57,130 nt of DNA from Pseudomonas sp. 10-1B (lineage in GTDB: Bacteria > Pseudomonadota > Gammaproteobacteria > Pseudomonadales > Pseudomonadaceae). The DNA is taken from NCBI RefSeq assembly GCF_000935045.1, contig NZ_JYKS01000026.1, forward strand, positions 1-57,130, given 5' to 3'. The translations under genes were made by a program, and so were the position numbers. The notes beneath the pieces were generated by a model that was given only the letters and a program-made list of their open reading frames with translations, was not told the DNA's origin and made no database searches. Below, piece by piece: positions 1-9,340 of this stretch (position 1 is the stretch's first letter; every line of letters starts with the position of its first letter).

Positions 1-40
1 AGCGCCGCGCGGGCGGCGCTCGATCTCATAGGCGCTGCAT
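1..40. repeat. Right end of a long REP-type palindromic element (partial copy)
   Basis: The first ~40 bases carry the same GC-rich arm, reading through GCGCTCGATCTCATAGGCGC, that closes the elements at 36997-37257 and 40540-40780. Only the right end is in the window, so the other arm should lie just upstream. Confidence 0.75.
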
Positions 41-659
41 TCCTTTCGCCATACCCATGACAGCCCTCACGCTATCCAATGGCATCACCAGCAAACCCCA
101 CAATCAGGTCTATGCTTGAACCAGCACAGCAGCAAGGACCGCCCATGCCTCGTCCAAGCCCCCTGATCATCCTCCCCCACTGGCTCGGCCAATGGTCAAT
201 CGCTTCATCAGCCAGTCATCGCTCAATCGATAAAGCATTGACCCAGAGCGGTGCAAGCGGCGCTGGAAGCTGCTAGAACACGAGCAATTCGCATTTGCAA
301 GTATGGGGAGTCGCCAGATGAACTTTATAAGGTGCAGAACAGCCCAATTAAAAGGCATCAGGCCAAATGATATTAATTATCATTACGAAACTTGTAATTC
401 GTTACCAGTCGCAAGAAACATAATTAACAAATCCGCACGCAATGCCCGAATCTCAAGGCTTTCAGCCAGTTACGAGCGGATTTTGTACTTAATCCTACGA
501 ATAAATTTGCAACGGAAATTTTACTTGCACCGGGTTTACCCATAAAATCAGCGCGATTGATTCAGCTGCGACATTTGGTCACTGCATGTGCGACACCAAG
601 TCGCCGCTCTACACTTATTTCAGACTGCAGAGCTGGGTCTCTGTATAAGGATCTCTAGC
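41..659. other. Intergenic region upstream of nuoA
   Basis: About 620 bases with no gene I can support. The first half has only short overlapping ORFs without family resemblance or convincing ribosome-binding sites. The stretch from about 360 to 570 is clearly AT-rich compared with the neighbouring genes and carries the candidate nuo promoter. Confidence 0.5.
520..548 (+). promoter_or_regulatory. Candidate sigma-70 promoter for the nuo operon
   Basis: TTTACT (520-525), a 17-base spacer and TAAAAT (543-548) form a reasonable sigma-70 promoter at the 3' edge of the AT-rich stretch. It would give a leader of about 105 bases before nuoA. The -35 match is only 4/6, so this is a candidate. I saw no full ANR/FNR box nearby. 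Confidence 0.4.
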
Positions 660-1073
660 ATGTCCGATTCGGCAGGACTCATCGCCCACAACTGGGGCTT
701 TGCCATCTTCCTCCTGGGTGTCGTCGGCCTGTGCGCCTTCATGCTCGGCCTGTCCAGCCTGCTCGGTAGCAAGGCCTGGGGCCGCGCCAAGAACGAACCC
801 TTCGAATCCGGCATGCTGCCCGTCGGCAGCGCTCGCCTGCGCCTGTCCGCCAAATTCTATCTGGTCGCGATGCTGTTCGTGATCTTCGATATCGAAGCCC
901 TCTTTCTCTTTGCATGGTCTGTGTCCGTCCGCGAAAGCGGCTGGACCGGATTCGTCGAAGCACTCGTTTTCATAGCAATTCTGTTGGCTGGTCTTGTCTA
1001 CCTATGGCGCGTCGGGGCACTTGATTGGGCTCCCGAAGGTCGCCGCAAGCGGCAAGCGAAGCTGAAACAATGA
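660..1073 (+). CDS. nuoA: NADH-quinone oxidoreductase subunit A
   Basis: Small membrane subunit of proton-pumping NADH dehydrogenase I (complex I), lying at the joint between the peripheral arm and the membrane arm. The 137-residue product has three hydrophobic segments (about 14-36, 67-88, 97-118) and the family signature KNEPFESG followed by FYLVAMLFVIFDIEALFLF. The ATG at 660 is chosen over an upstream in-frame ATG at 588 because it follows AAGGA at a suitable distance and gives the usual family length. It is the first gene of the nuo operon, 9 bases ahead of nuoB. Confidence 0.97.
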   Translation: MSDSAGLIAHNWGFAIFLLGVVGLCAFMLGLSSLLGSKAWGRAKNEPFESGMLPVGSARLRLSAKFYLVAMLFVIFDIEALFLFAWSVSVRESGWTGFVEALVFIAILLAGLVYLWRVGALDWAPEGRRKRQAKLKQ

Positions 1074-1082
1074 GGCTTTGGC

Positions 1083-1760
1083 ATGCAATACAATCTCACC
1101 AGAATCGATCCGGATGCGCCCAACGAGCAGTACCCGGTCGGTGAACGGGAAACCGTCACCGATCAACTGCTAGAGGACCAGGTCCACAAGAACATCTTCA
1201 TGGGCAAGCTTGAAGATGTGCTGCGTGGCGCGGTCAACTGGGGTCGCAAGAACTCCCTCTGGCCGTACAACTTCGGCCTGTCCTGCTGCTACGTGGAAAT
1301 GACCACGGCCTTCACGGCACCCCACGACATCGCCCGCTTCGGCGCCGAAGTCATCCGGGCCTCGCCGCGTCAGGCCGACTTCATGGTCATTGCCGGTACC
1401 TGCTTCGTCAAAATGGCGCCGATCATCCAGCGCCTGTACGAGCAGATGCTCGAACCGAAATGGGTCATCTCGATGGGTTCGTGCGCCAACTCCGGCGGCA
1501 TGTACGACATCTACTCGGTCGTTCAGGGGGTCGACAAGTTCCTCCCCGTGGACGTCTATGTGCCTGGCTGCCCGCCACGCCCTGAGGCTTTCCTGCAAGG
1601 CTTGATGCTGCTGCAGGAGTCGATCGGCCAAGAACGACGCCCGCTTTCCTGGGTTGTTGGTGATCAAGGTATTTACCGTGCCGAGATGCCAGCCCAGAAA
1701 GACCTGCGTCGTGAGCAGCGCATTGCAGTCACCAACCTGCGCAGCCCCGACGAAGTCTGA
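1083..1760 (+). CDS. nuoB: NADH-quinone oxidoreductase subunit B
   Basis: Peripheral-arm subunit that holds the terminal [4Fe-4S] cluster N2 and donates electrons to quinone. The four ligands are visible as the adjacent pair C68-C69 (GLSCCYVEM), C134 (GSCANSGGMY) and C163 (PGCPPRPEA). The product has 225 residues, full length for gamma-proteobacteria. It lies between nuoA and nuoCD, with a 78-base gap to nuoCD in which I see no other gene. Confidence 0.98.
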   Translation: MQYNLTRIDPDAPNEQYPVGERETVTDQLLEDQVHKNIFMGKLEDVLRGAVNWGRKNSLWPYNFGLSCCYVEMTTAFTAPHDIARFGAEVIRASPRQADFMVIAGTCFVKMAPIIQRLYEQMLEPKWVISMGSCANSGGMYDIYSVVQGVDKFLPVDVYVPGCPPRPEAFLQGLMLLQESIGQERRPLSWVVGDQGIYRAEMPAQKDLRREQRIAVTNLRSPDEV

Positions 1761-1838
1761 TCCAGCGACCTGCCGCCCGCTCCCCTGGAGCCGGCGGCCT
1801 GGCTTCATTCTTAACGTTGACCCAAAGCGACCGAGACC

Positions 1839-3620
1839 ATGACAGCGGACAACGCTATTTTCATTCCGCCCTACAAGGCTGACGACCAGGATGTGGTCGT
1901 CGAACTGCACAACCGTTTTGGCGCCGAAGCATTCGTCGCCCAGGAAACCCGCACCGGCATGCCCGTGCTGTGGGTCAAGCGCGCCCAGCTCAAAGAGGTG
2001 CTCAGCTTCCTGCGCGGTGTCGCCAAGCCGTACAGCATGCTGTACGACCTGCACGGCGTCGACGAACGCCTGCGTACCCAGCGCCGCGGCCTGCCAGCCG
2101 CCGACTTCAGCGTGTTCTACCACCTGCTGTCGATCGAGCGTAACAGCGACGTGATGATCAAGGTGTCGCTCAGCGAAGGCGACCTCAACCTGCCATCCGT
2201 GACCAGCATCTGGCCGAACGCCAACTGGTACGAGCGCGAAGTCTGGGACATGTTCGGCATCGACTTTGCCGGCCACCCGCACCTCAGCCGCATCATGATG
2301 CCGCCGACCTGGGAAGGCCACCCGCTGCGCAAGGACTACCCGGCCCGCGCCACCGAGTTCGACCCCTACAGCCTGACCCTGGCCAAGCAGCAGCTCGAAG
2401 AGGAATCGGCGCGCTTCAACCCGGAAGCCTGGGGCATGAAGCGTCAGGGTGCCAACGAGGACTACATGTTCCTCAACCTTGGCCCCAACCACCCTTCGGC
2501 GCACGGTGCCTTCCGTATCGTCCTGCAGCTGGACGGTGAAGAGATCGTCGACTGCGTACCGGACATCGGTTACCACCACCGTGGCGCCGAGAAAATGGCC
2601 GAGCGCCAGTCCTGGCACAGCTTCATCCCCTACACCGACCGTATCGACTACCTCGGCGGGGTGATGAACAACCTGCCGTACGTGCTCGCGGTCGAGAAGC
2701 TGGCCGGCATCCAGGTGCCGCAGAAGGTCGACGTGATCCGCATCATGCTGGCCGAGTTCTTCCGCATCACCAGCCACCTGCTGTTCCTGGGTACCTACAT
2801 CCAGGACGTCGGCGCCATGACCCCGGTGTTCTTCACCTTCACCGACCGCCAGCGCGCCTACACCGTGATCGAAGCGATCACCGGTTTCCGCCTGCACCCG
2901 GCCTGGTACCGCATCGGTGGCGTCGCCCACGACCTGCCGCGCGGCTGGGACAAGCTGGTCAAGGACTTCGTCGAATGGCTGCCCAAGCGCCTCGACGAGT
3001 ATGAAAAGGCCGCCCTGCAGAACAGCATCCTCAAGGGCCGTACCATTGGCGTTGCCGCGTACAACACCAAGGAAGCCCTGGCCTGGGGTACCACCGGTGC
3101 CGGCCTGCGTGCCACCGGTTGCGACTTCGACCTGCGTAAAGCCCGCCCCTACTCCGGCTACGAGAACTTCGAGTTCGAAGTGCCGCTGGCCCACAACGGC
3201 GATGCCTACGATCGCTGCATGGTCCGCGTCGAGGAGATGCGCCAGAGTATCCGCATCATCGACCAGTGCCTGCGCAACATGCCGGAAGGCCCGTACAAGG
3301 CGGATCACCCGCTGACCACGCCGCCGCCGAAAGAGCGCACCCTGCAGCACATCGAGACCCTGATCACCCACTTCCTGCAAGTCTCGTGGGGCCCGGTCAT
3401 GCCGGCCAACGAGTCGTTCCAGATGATCGAGGCGACCAAGGGCATCAACAGTTACTACCTGACGAGCGATGGCGGCACCATGAGCTACCGCACCCGGATC
3501 CGTACCCCGAGCTACCCGCACCTGCAGCAGATCCCTTCGGTGATCAAAGGCAGCATGGTCGCCGACCTCATTGCGTACCTGGGCAGTATCGACTTCGTTA
3601 TGGCTGACGTGGACCGCTAA
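1839..3620 (+). CDS. nuoC: NADH-quinone oxidoreductase fused subunit C/D
   Basis: A 593-residue fusion of the 30-kDa subunit (NuoC, about 1-190, including NWYEREVWDMFGI and GHPLRKDYP) with the 49-kDa subunit (NuoD, from about 210, beginning YMFLNLGPNHPSAHG). The D part helps form the quinone site with NuoB; its GYHHRGAEK and the C-terminal DFVMADVDR are characteristic. The nuoCD fusion is the known arrangement in E. coli and Pseudomonas, so it is not an anomaly. nuoE starts two bases after the stop, suggesting translational coupling. Confidence 0.98.
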   Translation: MTADNAIFIPPYKADDQDVVVELHNRFGAEAFVAQETRTGMPVLWVKRAQLKEVLSFLRGVAKPYSMLYDLHGVDERLRTQRRGLPAADFSVFYHLLSIERNSDVMIKVSLSEGDLNLPSVTSIWPNANWYEREVWDMFGIDFAGHPHLSRIMMPPTWEGHPLRKDYPARATEFDPYSLTLAKQQLEEESARFNPEAWGMKRQGANEDYMFLNLGPNHPSAHGAFRIVLQLDGEEIVDCVPDIGYHHRGAEKMAERQSWHSFIPYTDRIDYLGGVMNNLPYVLAVEKLAGIQVPQKVDVIRIMLAEFFRITSHLLFLGTYIQDVGAMTPVFFTFTDRQRAYTVIEAITGFRLHPAWYRIGGVAHDLPRGWDKLVKDFVEWLPKRLDEYEKAALQNSILKGRTIGVAAYNTKEALAWGTTGAGLRATGCDFDLRKARPYSGYENFEFEVPLAHNGDAYDRCMVRVEEMRQSIRIIDQCLRNMPEGPYKADHPLTTPPPKERTLQHIETLITHFLQVSWGPVMPANESFQMIEATKGINSYYLTSDGGTMSYRTRIRTPSYPHLQQIPSVIKGSMVADLIAYLGSIDFVMADVDR

Positions 3621-3622
3621 GC

Positions 3623-4120
3623 ATGAACAGCACGCTTATCCAGACAGACCGTTTCGCCCTAAGCGAAACCGAGCGCTCGGCCATCGAGCACGAAATGCAT
3701 CACTACGAGGACCCGCGCGCGGCGTCCATCGAAGCCCTGAAGATCGTCCAGAAGGAACGCGGCTGGGTGCCGGACGGTGCCATCCACGCCATCGGCGAAG
3801 TGCTGGGCATCCCAGCCAGCGACGTCGAGGGTGTAGCCACCTTCTACAGCCAGATCTTCCGTCAGCCGGTCGGCCGCCACATCATCCGCGTGTGCGACAG
3901 CATGGTCTGCTACATCGGCGGCCACGAGTCGGTGGTCAGCCAGATCCAGAGCGAGCTGGGCATCGGCCTTGGCCAGACCACCGCCGACGGCCGCTTCACC
4001 CTGCTGCCAGTGTGCTGCCTGGGCAACTGCGACAAGGCCCCGGCGCTGATGATCGACGACGACACCTTTGGCGACGTACAGCCAGCTGGCGTTTCCAAAC
4101 TGCTGGAGGGTTACGTATGA
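3623..4120 (+). CDS. nuoE: NADH-quinone oxidoreductase subunit E
   Basis: Thioredoxin-like subunit of the NADH-oxidising module that binds the [2Fe-2S] cluster N1a. Ligands C91 and C96 (RVCDSMVCYIGG) and C132 and C136 (CCLGNCDKAP) are in the expected C-x4-C / C-x3-C pattern. The product has 165 residues. Its stop overlaps the nuoF start (ATGA at 4117-4120), so E and F are probably translationally coupled, which fits the two forming a subcomplex. Confidence 0.98.
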   Translation: MNSTLIQTDRFALSETERSAIEHEMHHYEDPRAASIEALKIVQKERGWVPDGAIHAIGEVLGIPASDVEGVATFYSQIFRQPVGRHIIRVCDSMVCYIGGHESVVSQIQSELGIGLGQTTADGRFTLLPVCCLGNCDKAPALMIDDDTFGDVQPAGVSKLLEGYV

Positions 4121-5478
4121 CCATTACTTCCTTCGGCCCGGCCAACCGCATCGCGCGTTCGGCCGAAACCCACCCGCTGACCTGGCGCCTGCGTGATGAC
4201 GGCGAGCCGGTATGGCTGGCCGAGTACGAGTCGAAGAACGGCTATGCCGCTGCGCGCAAGGCGCTGGCGCAAATGTCCACCGACGACATCGTGCAAAGCG
4301 TCAAGGACTCCGGCCTCAAGGGCCGTGGCGGCGCCGGCTTCCCCACTGGCGTGAAGTGGGGCCTGATGCCCAAAGACGAATCCATGAACATCCGCTACCT
4401 GCTGTGCAACGCGGACGAAATGGAGCCCAACACCTGGAAGGACCGCATGCTGATGGAGCAACAGCCCCATCTGCTGGTCGAGGGCATGTTGATCAGCGCC
4501 CGCGCCCTGAAGGCCTACCGTGGCTACATCTTCCTGCGTGGCGAATACACCACCGCCGCGAAAAACCTCAACCGCGCCATTGATGAAGCCAAGGCCGCAG
4601 GCCTGCTGGGCAAGAACATCCTCGGCTCGGGCTTCGACTTCGAGCTGTTCGTGCACACCGGTGCCGGCCGCTACATCTGCGGTGAAGAAACCGCGCTGAT
4701 CAACTCGCTGGAAGGCCGCCGCGCCAACCCGCGCTCCAAGCCGCCCTTCCCTGCTGCCGTCGGCGTGTGGGGCAAGCCGACTTGCGTGAACAACGTCGAA
4801 ACCCTGTGCAACGTGCCAGCCATCGTCGCCAACGGCAACGACTGGTACAAGTCGCTGGCCCGCGAAGGCAGCGAAGACCATGGCACCAAGCTGATGGGCT
4901 TCTCCGGCAAGGTGAAGAACCCGGGACTGTGGGAACTGCCATTCGGCGTCACCGCCCGCGAGCTGTTCGAAGACTACGCCGGTGGCATGCGTGACGGCTT
5001 CAAGCTCAAGTGCTGGCAGCCAGGCGGCGCCGGTACCGGCTTCCTGCTGCCCGAGCACCTCGACGCGCAGATGTACGCCGGTGGCATCGCCAAGGTCGGC
5101 ACCCGTATGGGTACGGGCCTTGCCATGGCGGTCGACGACAGCATCAACATGGTTTCGCTGCTGCGCAACATGGAAGAGTTCTTCGCCCGCGAGTCGTGCG
5201 GCTGGTGCACCCCATGCCGCGACGGCCTGCCGTGGAGCGTGAAGATGCTGCGCGCGCTGGAGAAAGGCCAGGGCCGCGCCGAAGACATCGAGACGCTGCT
5301 GGGGCTGGTCAACTTCCTCGGCCCAGGCCGTACCTTCTGTGCTCACGCACCGGGTGCCGTCGAGCCGCTGGGCAGTGCCATCAAATACTTCCGCTCGGAG
5401 TTCGAGGCCGGTGTGGCGCCTGAAAGCGCTGGCACCCTGCGCCCGAACCTGGCGAAGCCGATTGTGGTCGGCGCATAA
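4117..5478 (+). CDS. nuoF: NADH-quinone oxidoreductase subunit F (FMN/NADH-binding)
   Basis: Binds NADH and FMN and carries the [4Fe-4S] cluster N3; it is the electron entry point. The 453-residue product has the FMN/NADH motif GRGGAGFPTGVKWG near residues 70-83 and cluster ligands C361, C364, C367 (SCGWCTPCRDG) and C408 with the expected 40-residue gap. The start at 4117 overlaps the nuoE stop; a longer open frame running upstream through nuoE is only a read-through. Confidence 0.98.
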   Translation: MTITSFGPANRIARSAETHPLTWRLRDDGEPVWLAEYESKNGYAAARKALAQMSTDDIVQSVKDSGLKGRGGAGFPTGVKWGLMPKDESMNIRYLLCNADEMEPNTWKDRMLMEQQPHLLVEGMLISARALKAYRGYIFLRGEYTTAAKNLNRAIDEAKAAGLLGKNILGSGFDFELFVHTGAGRYICGEETALINSLEGRRANPRSKPPFPAAVGVWGKPTCVNNVETLCNVPAIVANGNDWYKSLAREGSEDHGTKLMGFSGKVKNPGLWELPFGVTARELFEDYAGGMRDGFKLKCWQPGGAGTGFLLPEHLDAQMYAGGIAKVGTRMGTGLAMAVDDSINMVSLLRNMEEFFARESCGWCTPCRDGLPWSVKMLRALEKGQGRAEDIETLLGLVNFLGPGRTFCAHAPGAVEPLGSAIKYFRSEFEAGVAPESAGTLRPNLAKPIVVGA

Positions 5479-5610
5479 AAAGATAGAACGCGGGTGGTCC
5501 GTGCCACCCGCCAGCCCGCAGGCAGGCCCGAATGACTCGTGGCGTGCCGCAGGCTCACCGATTTCCATTAGCCACGCCCGCTCACGCGGGCCAACGAAGA
5601 ACTTTGAACC
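5479..5610 (+). promoter_or_regulatory. Structured nuoF-nuoG spacer
   Basis: This 132-base gap is the longest inside the operon. It contains a hairpin CGGGTGG/CCACCCG (5491-5497 with 5504-5510), a hairpin CCCGC/GCGGG (5577-5581 with 5586-5590), and a competing pairing GGCGTG (5541-5546) with CACGCC (5573-5578) that overlaps the second hairpin. No U-run follows, so it is not an intrinsic terminator; it may affect RNA processing or translation of nuoG. Confidence 0.4.
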
Positions 5611-8325
5611 ATGGCCACTATCCACGTAGACGGCAAAGCGCTCGAAGTCAACGGTGCAGACAACCTGTTACAGGCGTGTCTGTCGCTCGGCCTCGACATC
5701 CCTTATTTCTGCTGGCACCCGGCGCTTGGTAGCGTTGGCGCCTGCCGGCAGTGCGCGGTCAAGCAGTACACCGACGAGAACGACACCCGTGGTCGTATCG
5801 TCATGTCCTGCATGACCCCTGCCTCCGACGGCACCTGGATCTCCATCGACGATGAAGAGTCCAAGGCGTTCCGCGCCAGCGTCGTCGAATGGCTGATGAC
5901 CAACCACCCGCACGACTGCCCGGTGTGCGAGGAAGGCGGTCACTGCCACCTGCAGGACATGACGGTAATGACCGGCCACAACGAGCGCCGCTACCGTTTC
6001 ACCAAGCGTACCCACCAGAACCAGGACCTCGGCCCGTTCATCGCCCATGAGATGAACCGCTGCATCGCCTGCTACCGCTGCGTGCGCTACTACAAGGACT
6101 ACGCCGGCGGTACCGACCTGGGCGTATACGGCGCCCACGACAACGTGTACTTCGGTCGCGTCGAAGACGGCGTGCTGGAAAGCGAATTCTCCGGCAACCT
6201 GACCGAGGTCTGCCCGACCGGCGTGTTCACCGACAAGACCCACTCCGAGCGCTACAACCGCAAGTGGGACATGCAGTTCGCGCCAAGCATCTGCCACGGC
6301 TGCTCCAGCGGCTGCAACATCAGCCCGGGCGAGCGCTACGGCGAACTGCGCCGCATCGAAAACCGCTTCAACGGTTCGGTCAACCAGTACTTCCTGTGCG
6401 ACCGCGGCCGCTTCGGCTACGGCTACGTCAACCGCAAGGACCGCCCACGCCAGCCACACCTGGCCGACGGCACCAAGCTGGGCCTGGACGCCGCCCTGGA
6501 CAAGGCCGCCGACATGCTGCGCGGCCGCACCATCGTCGGTATCGGTTCGCCACGCGCCAGCCTCGAAAGCAACTACGGCCTGCGTGAGCTGGTCGGTGCC
6601 GAGTACTTCTACTCGGGCATGGAAGCCGGCGAACTGGCCCGCGTGCGCCTGGCCCTGAACGTGCTGAACAACAGCCCGCTGCCGGTGCCGACCCTGCGCG
6701 ACATCGAAGACCACGACGCTGTGTTCGTGCTCGGTGAAGACCTGACCCAGACCGCTGCCCGCGTCGCCCTGGCCGTGCGCCAGGCCACCAAGGGCAAGGC
6801 CGAGGCCATGGCCGAAGCGATGAAAGTGCAGCCGTGGCTGGACGCTGCGGTGAAGAACATCGGCCAGCACGCGCTGTACCCGCTGTTCATCGCTTCGCTG
6901 GCTGAAACCAAGCTGGACGACGTTGCCGAAGAGTGTGTGCACGCAGCCCCAGCAGACCTGGCGCGTATCGGTTTCGCCGTGGCCCACGCCATCGACCCGA
7001 GCGCACCCGCTGTTGCCGGCCTGGACGACGAAGCCAAGGCCCTGGCCCAGCGCATCGCCGACGCCCTGGTCGCCGCCAAGCGCCCGCTGGTGGTCGCCGG
7101 CACCTCGCTGGCCGACCCGGCACTGATCGAAGCCGCCGCCAACATCGCCAAGGCCCTGAAGCTGCGCGAGAAGAACGGTTCGCTGAGCCTGGTGGTGCCT
7201 GAGGCCAACAGCATCGGCCTGGCCATGCTCGGTGGCGAGTCGGTCGATGCCGCGCTGGACGCAGTCATCAGCGGCAAGGCCGACGCCATCGTCGTGCTGG
7301 AAAACGACCTGTACGCCCGTGTACCAGCCGCCAAGGTCGACGCTGCCCTGGCCGCGGCAAAGGTGGTGATCGTTGCCGACCACTCCAAGACCCCGACTGT
7401 CGACCGCGCCCACCTGGTGCTGCCGGCGGCCTCGTTCGCCGAAGGCGACGGTACCCTGGTCAGCCAGGAAGGCCGTGCCCAGCGCTTCTTCCAGGTGTTC
7501 GACCCGCAGTACCTGGACAGCAGCATCCAGATCCACGAAGGCTGGCGCTGGATGCACGCCCTGCGTGCCACCCTGCTGAACAAGCCGGTCGACTGGACCC
7601 AGCTGGACCACGTCACCAGCGCCTGCGCCGAAGCCGCCCCACAACTGGCCGGCATCGTCAACGCCGCACCAAGCGCCGCGTTCCGCATCAAGGGCATGAA
7701 ACTGGCCCGTGAGCCGCTGCGCTACTCCGGCCGCACCGCCATGCGCGCCAACATCAGCGTGCACGAGCCACGTACCCCGCAAGACAAGGACACCGCGTTC
7801 GCCTTCTCCATGGAAGGCTACTCGGGTTCGGCCGAACCGCGCCAGCAAGTGCCGTTCGCCTGGTCGCCGGGCTGGAACTCGCCGCAAGCCTGGAACAAGT
7901 TCCAGGACGAGGTCGGTGGCCACCTGCGTGCCGGTGACCCAGGCGTGCGCCTGATCGAATCGCAAGGCGATCGCCTGAACTGGTTCAACACCATTCCGGG
8001 GGCCTTCAACCCGGCCCGTGGCACCTGGACCGCCGTGCCGTTCTTCCACCTGTTCGGCAGCGAAGAAAACTCCTCGCGCGCCGCCCCGGTACAAGAGCGC
8101 ATCCCGGCTGCCTACGTAGCCCTGGCCAAGTCCGAAGCCGACCGCCTGGGTGTCAACGATGGTGCCCTGCTGAGCCTGAACGTTGCCGGTGTGGCCCTGC
8201 GCCTGCCGCTGCGCATCAATGAAGAGCTGGGCGCTGGCCTGGTCGCGTTGCCGAAAGGCCTGGCCGGCATCCCGCCTGCCATCTTCGGTGCATCCGTCGA
8301 AGGTCTGCAGGAGGCAGCACAATGA
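5611..8325 (+). CDS. nuoG: NADH-quinone oxidoreductase subunit G
   Basis: Large iron-sulfur subunit of 904 residues in the peripheral arm. N1b ligands are C34, C45, C48, C67; N5 ligands are H99, C103, C106, C112 (HPHDCPVCEEGGHC); the N4 cysteines begin C151-x2-C154-x2-C157. The extra off-path cluster N7, found only in some bacteria, is present as C228-x2-C231-x3-C235-x27-C263. The C-terminal two-thirds is the molybdopterin-oxidoreductase-like domain that has lost its cofactor role in complex I. The stop overlaps the nuoH start by four bases. Confidence 0.98.
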   Translation: MATIHVDGKALEVNGADNLLQACLSLGLDIPYFCWHPALGSVGACRQCAVKQYTDENDTRGRIVMSCMTPASDGTWISIDDEESKAFRASVVEWLMTNHPHDCPVCEEGGHCHLQDMTVMTGHNERRYRFTKRTHQNQDLGPFIAHEMNRCIACYRCVRYYKDYAGGTDLGVYGAHDNVYFGRVEDGVLESEFSGNLTEVCPTGVFTDKTHSERYNRKWDMQFAPSICHGCSSGCNISPGERYGELRRIENRFNGSVNQYFLCDRGRFGYGYVNRKDRPRQPHLADGTKLGLDAALDKAADMLRGRTIVGIGSPRASLESNYGLRELVGAEYFYSGMEAGELARVRLALNVLNNSPLPVPTLRDIEDHDAVFVLGEDLTQTAARVALAVRQATKGKAEAMAEAMKVQPWLDAAVKNIGQHALYPLFIASLAETKLDDVAEECVHAAPADLARIGFAVAHAIDPSAPAVAGLDDEAKALAQRIADALVAAKRPLVVAGTSLADPALIEAAANIAKALKLREKNGSLSLVVPEANSIGLAMLGGESVDAALDAVISGKADAIVVLENDLYARVPAAKVDAALAAAKVVIVADHSKTPTVDRAHLVLPAASFAEGDGTLVSQEGRAQRFFQVFDPQYLDSSIQIHEGWRWMHALRATLLNKPVDWTQLDHVTSACAEAAPQLAGIVNAAPSAAFRIKGMKLAREPLRYSGRTAMRANISVHEPRTPQDKDTAFAFSMEGYSGSAEPRQQVPFAWSPGWNSPQAWNKFQDEVGGHLRAGDPGVRLIESQGDRLNWFNTIPGAFNPARGTWTAVPFFHLFGSEENSSRAAPVQERIPAAYVALAKSEADRLGVNDGALLSLNVAGVALRLPLRINEELGAGLVALPKGLAGIPPAIFGASVEGLQEAAQ

Positions 8326-9329
8326 GCTGGTTCACCCCCGAAGTGATCGATGTGATCCTCACCGTGCTGCGGGCCATCGTGGTCCTGCTGGCGGTGGTGG
8401 TCTGCGGCGCGCTGCTCAGCTTCGTCGAGCGCCGCCTGCTGGGCTGGTGGCAGGACCGTTACGGTCCGAACCGCGTCGGCCCGTTCGGCATGTTCCAGAT
8501 CGCTGCCGACATGCTGAAGATGTTCTTCAAGGAAGACTGGAACCCGCCCTTCGTCGACCGCATGATCTTCACCCTGGCGCCGGTAGTGGCCATGAGCGCC
8601 CTGCTGATCGCCTTCGTGGTCATCCCGATCACCCCGACCTGGGGCGTCGCCGACCTGAACATCGGCCTGCTGTTCTTCTTCGCCATGGCCGGCCTGTCGG
8701 TCTACGCAGTGCTGTTCGCCGGCTGGTCGTCGAACAACAAGTACGCCCTGCTGGGCAGCTTGCGTGCCTCGGCACAGACCGTGTCGTACGAAGTGTTCCT
8801 GGGCCTGGCGCTGATGGGCGTGGTGGTGCAGGTGGGCTCGTTCAACATGCGCGACATCGTCGAGTACCAGGCGCAGAACCTGTGGTTCATCATTCCGCAG
8901 TTCTTCGGCTTCTGTACCTTCTTCATCGCTGGCGTCGCCGTGACTCACCGTCACCCGTTCGACCAGCCGGAAGCGGAACAGGAACTGGCCGACGGCTACC
9001 ACATCGAGTATGCCGGCATGAAATGGGGCATGTTCTTCGTCGGTGAGTACATCGGCATCATCCTCATCTCGGCGCTGCTGGTAACCCTGTTCTTCGGCGG
9101 CTGGCACGGCCCGTTCGGCATCCTGCCGCAACTGTCGTTCCTGTGGTTCGCCCTGAAGACCGCGTTCTTCATCATGCTGTTCATCCTGCTGCGCGCCTCC
9201 ATTCCGCGCCCACGCTATGACCAGGTGATGGACTTCAGCTGGAAGTTCTGCCTGCCGCTGACCCTGATCAATTTGCTGGTGACCGCTGCGATCGTGCTTT
9301 ACAACACGCCAGCCGTCGCGGCCCAGTGA
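8322..9329 (+). CDS. nuoH: NADH-quinone oxidoreductase subunit H
   Basis: Integral membrane subunit forming most of the quinone chamber at the junction of the two arms. The product has 335 residues and about eight hydrophobic segments. Family signatures include ERRLLGWWQDRYGPNRVGPF near residue 30, HPFDQPEAEQELADGYHIEY near residue 210 and RASIPRPRYDQ near the C-terminus. Start ATG overlaps the nuoG stop (ATGA). Confidence 0.98.
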   Translation: MSWFTPEVIDVILTVLRAIVVLLAVVVCGALLSFVERRLLGWWQDRYGPNRVGPFGMFQIAADMLKMFFKEDWNPPFVDRMIFTLAPVVAMSALLIAFVVIPITPTWGVADLNIGLLFFFAMAGLSVYAVLFAGWSSNNKYALLGSLRASAQTVSYEVFLGLALMGVVVQVGSFNMRDIVEYQAQNLWFIIPQFFGFCTFFIAGVAVTHRHPFDQPEAEQELADGYHIEYAGMKWGMFFVGEYIGIILISALLVTLFFGGWHGPFGILPQLSFLWFALKTAFFIMLFILLRASIPRPRYDQVMDFSWKFCLPLTLINLLVTAAIVLYNTPAVAAQ

Positions 9330-9340
9330 GGATTTGACCC

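Noticed and set aside
79..358. Gene relic on either strand before the nuo promoter
   Set aside because: Short overlapping frames on both strands, none with similarity I can name; transposase origin was considered but no motif supports it.
303..545. 80-codon ORF upstream of nuoA
   Set aside because: It lies in AT-rich promoter-like sequence, has no good ribosome-binding site and no recognisable motif.
1170..3521. 783-codon open frame on the minus strand opposite nuoB-nuoCD
   Set aside because: It is the antisense shadow of two certain genes in GC-rich sequence and shows no family resemblance.
5668..8322. 884-codon open frame on the minus strand opposite nuoG
   Set aside because: Antisense to nuoG, composition biased to Val/Gln/His/Gly as expected of a shadow frame.
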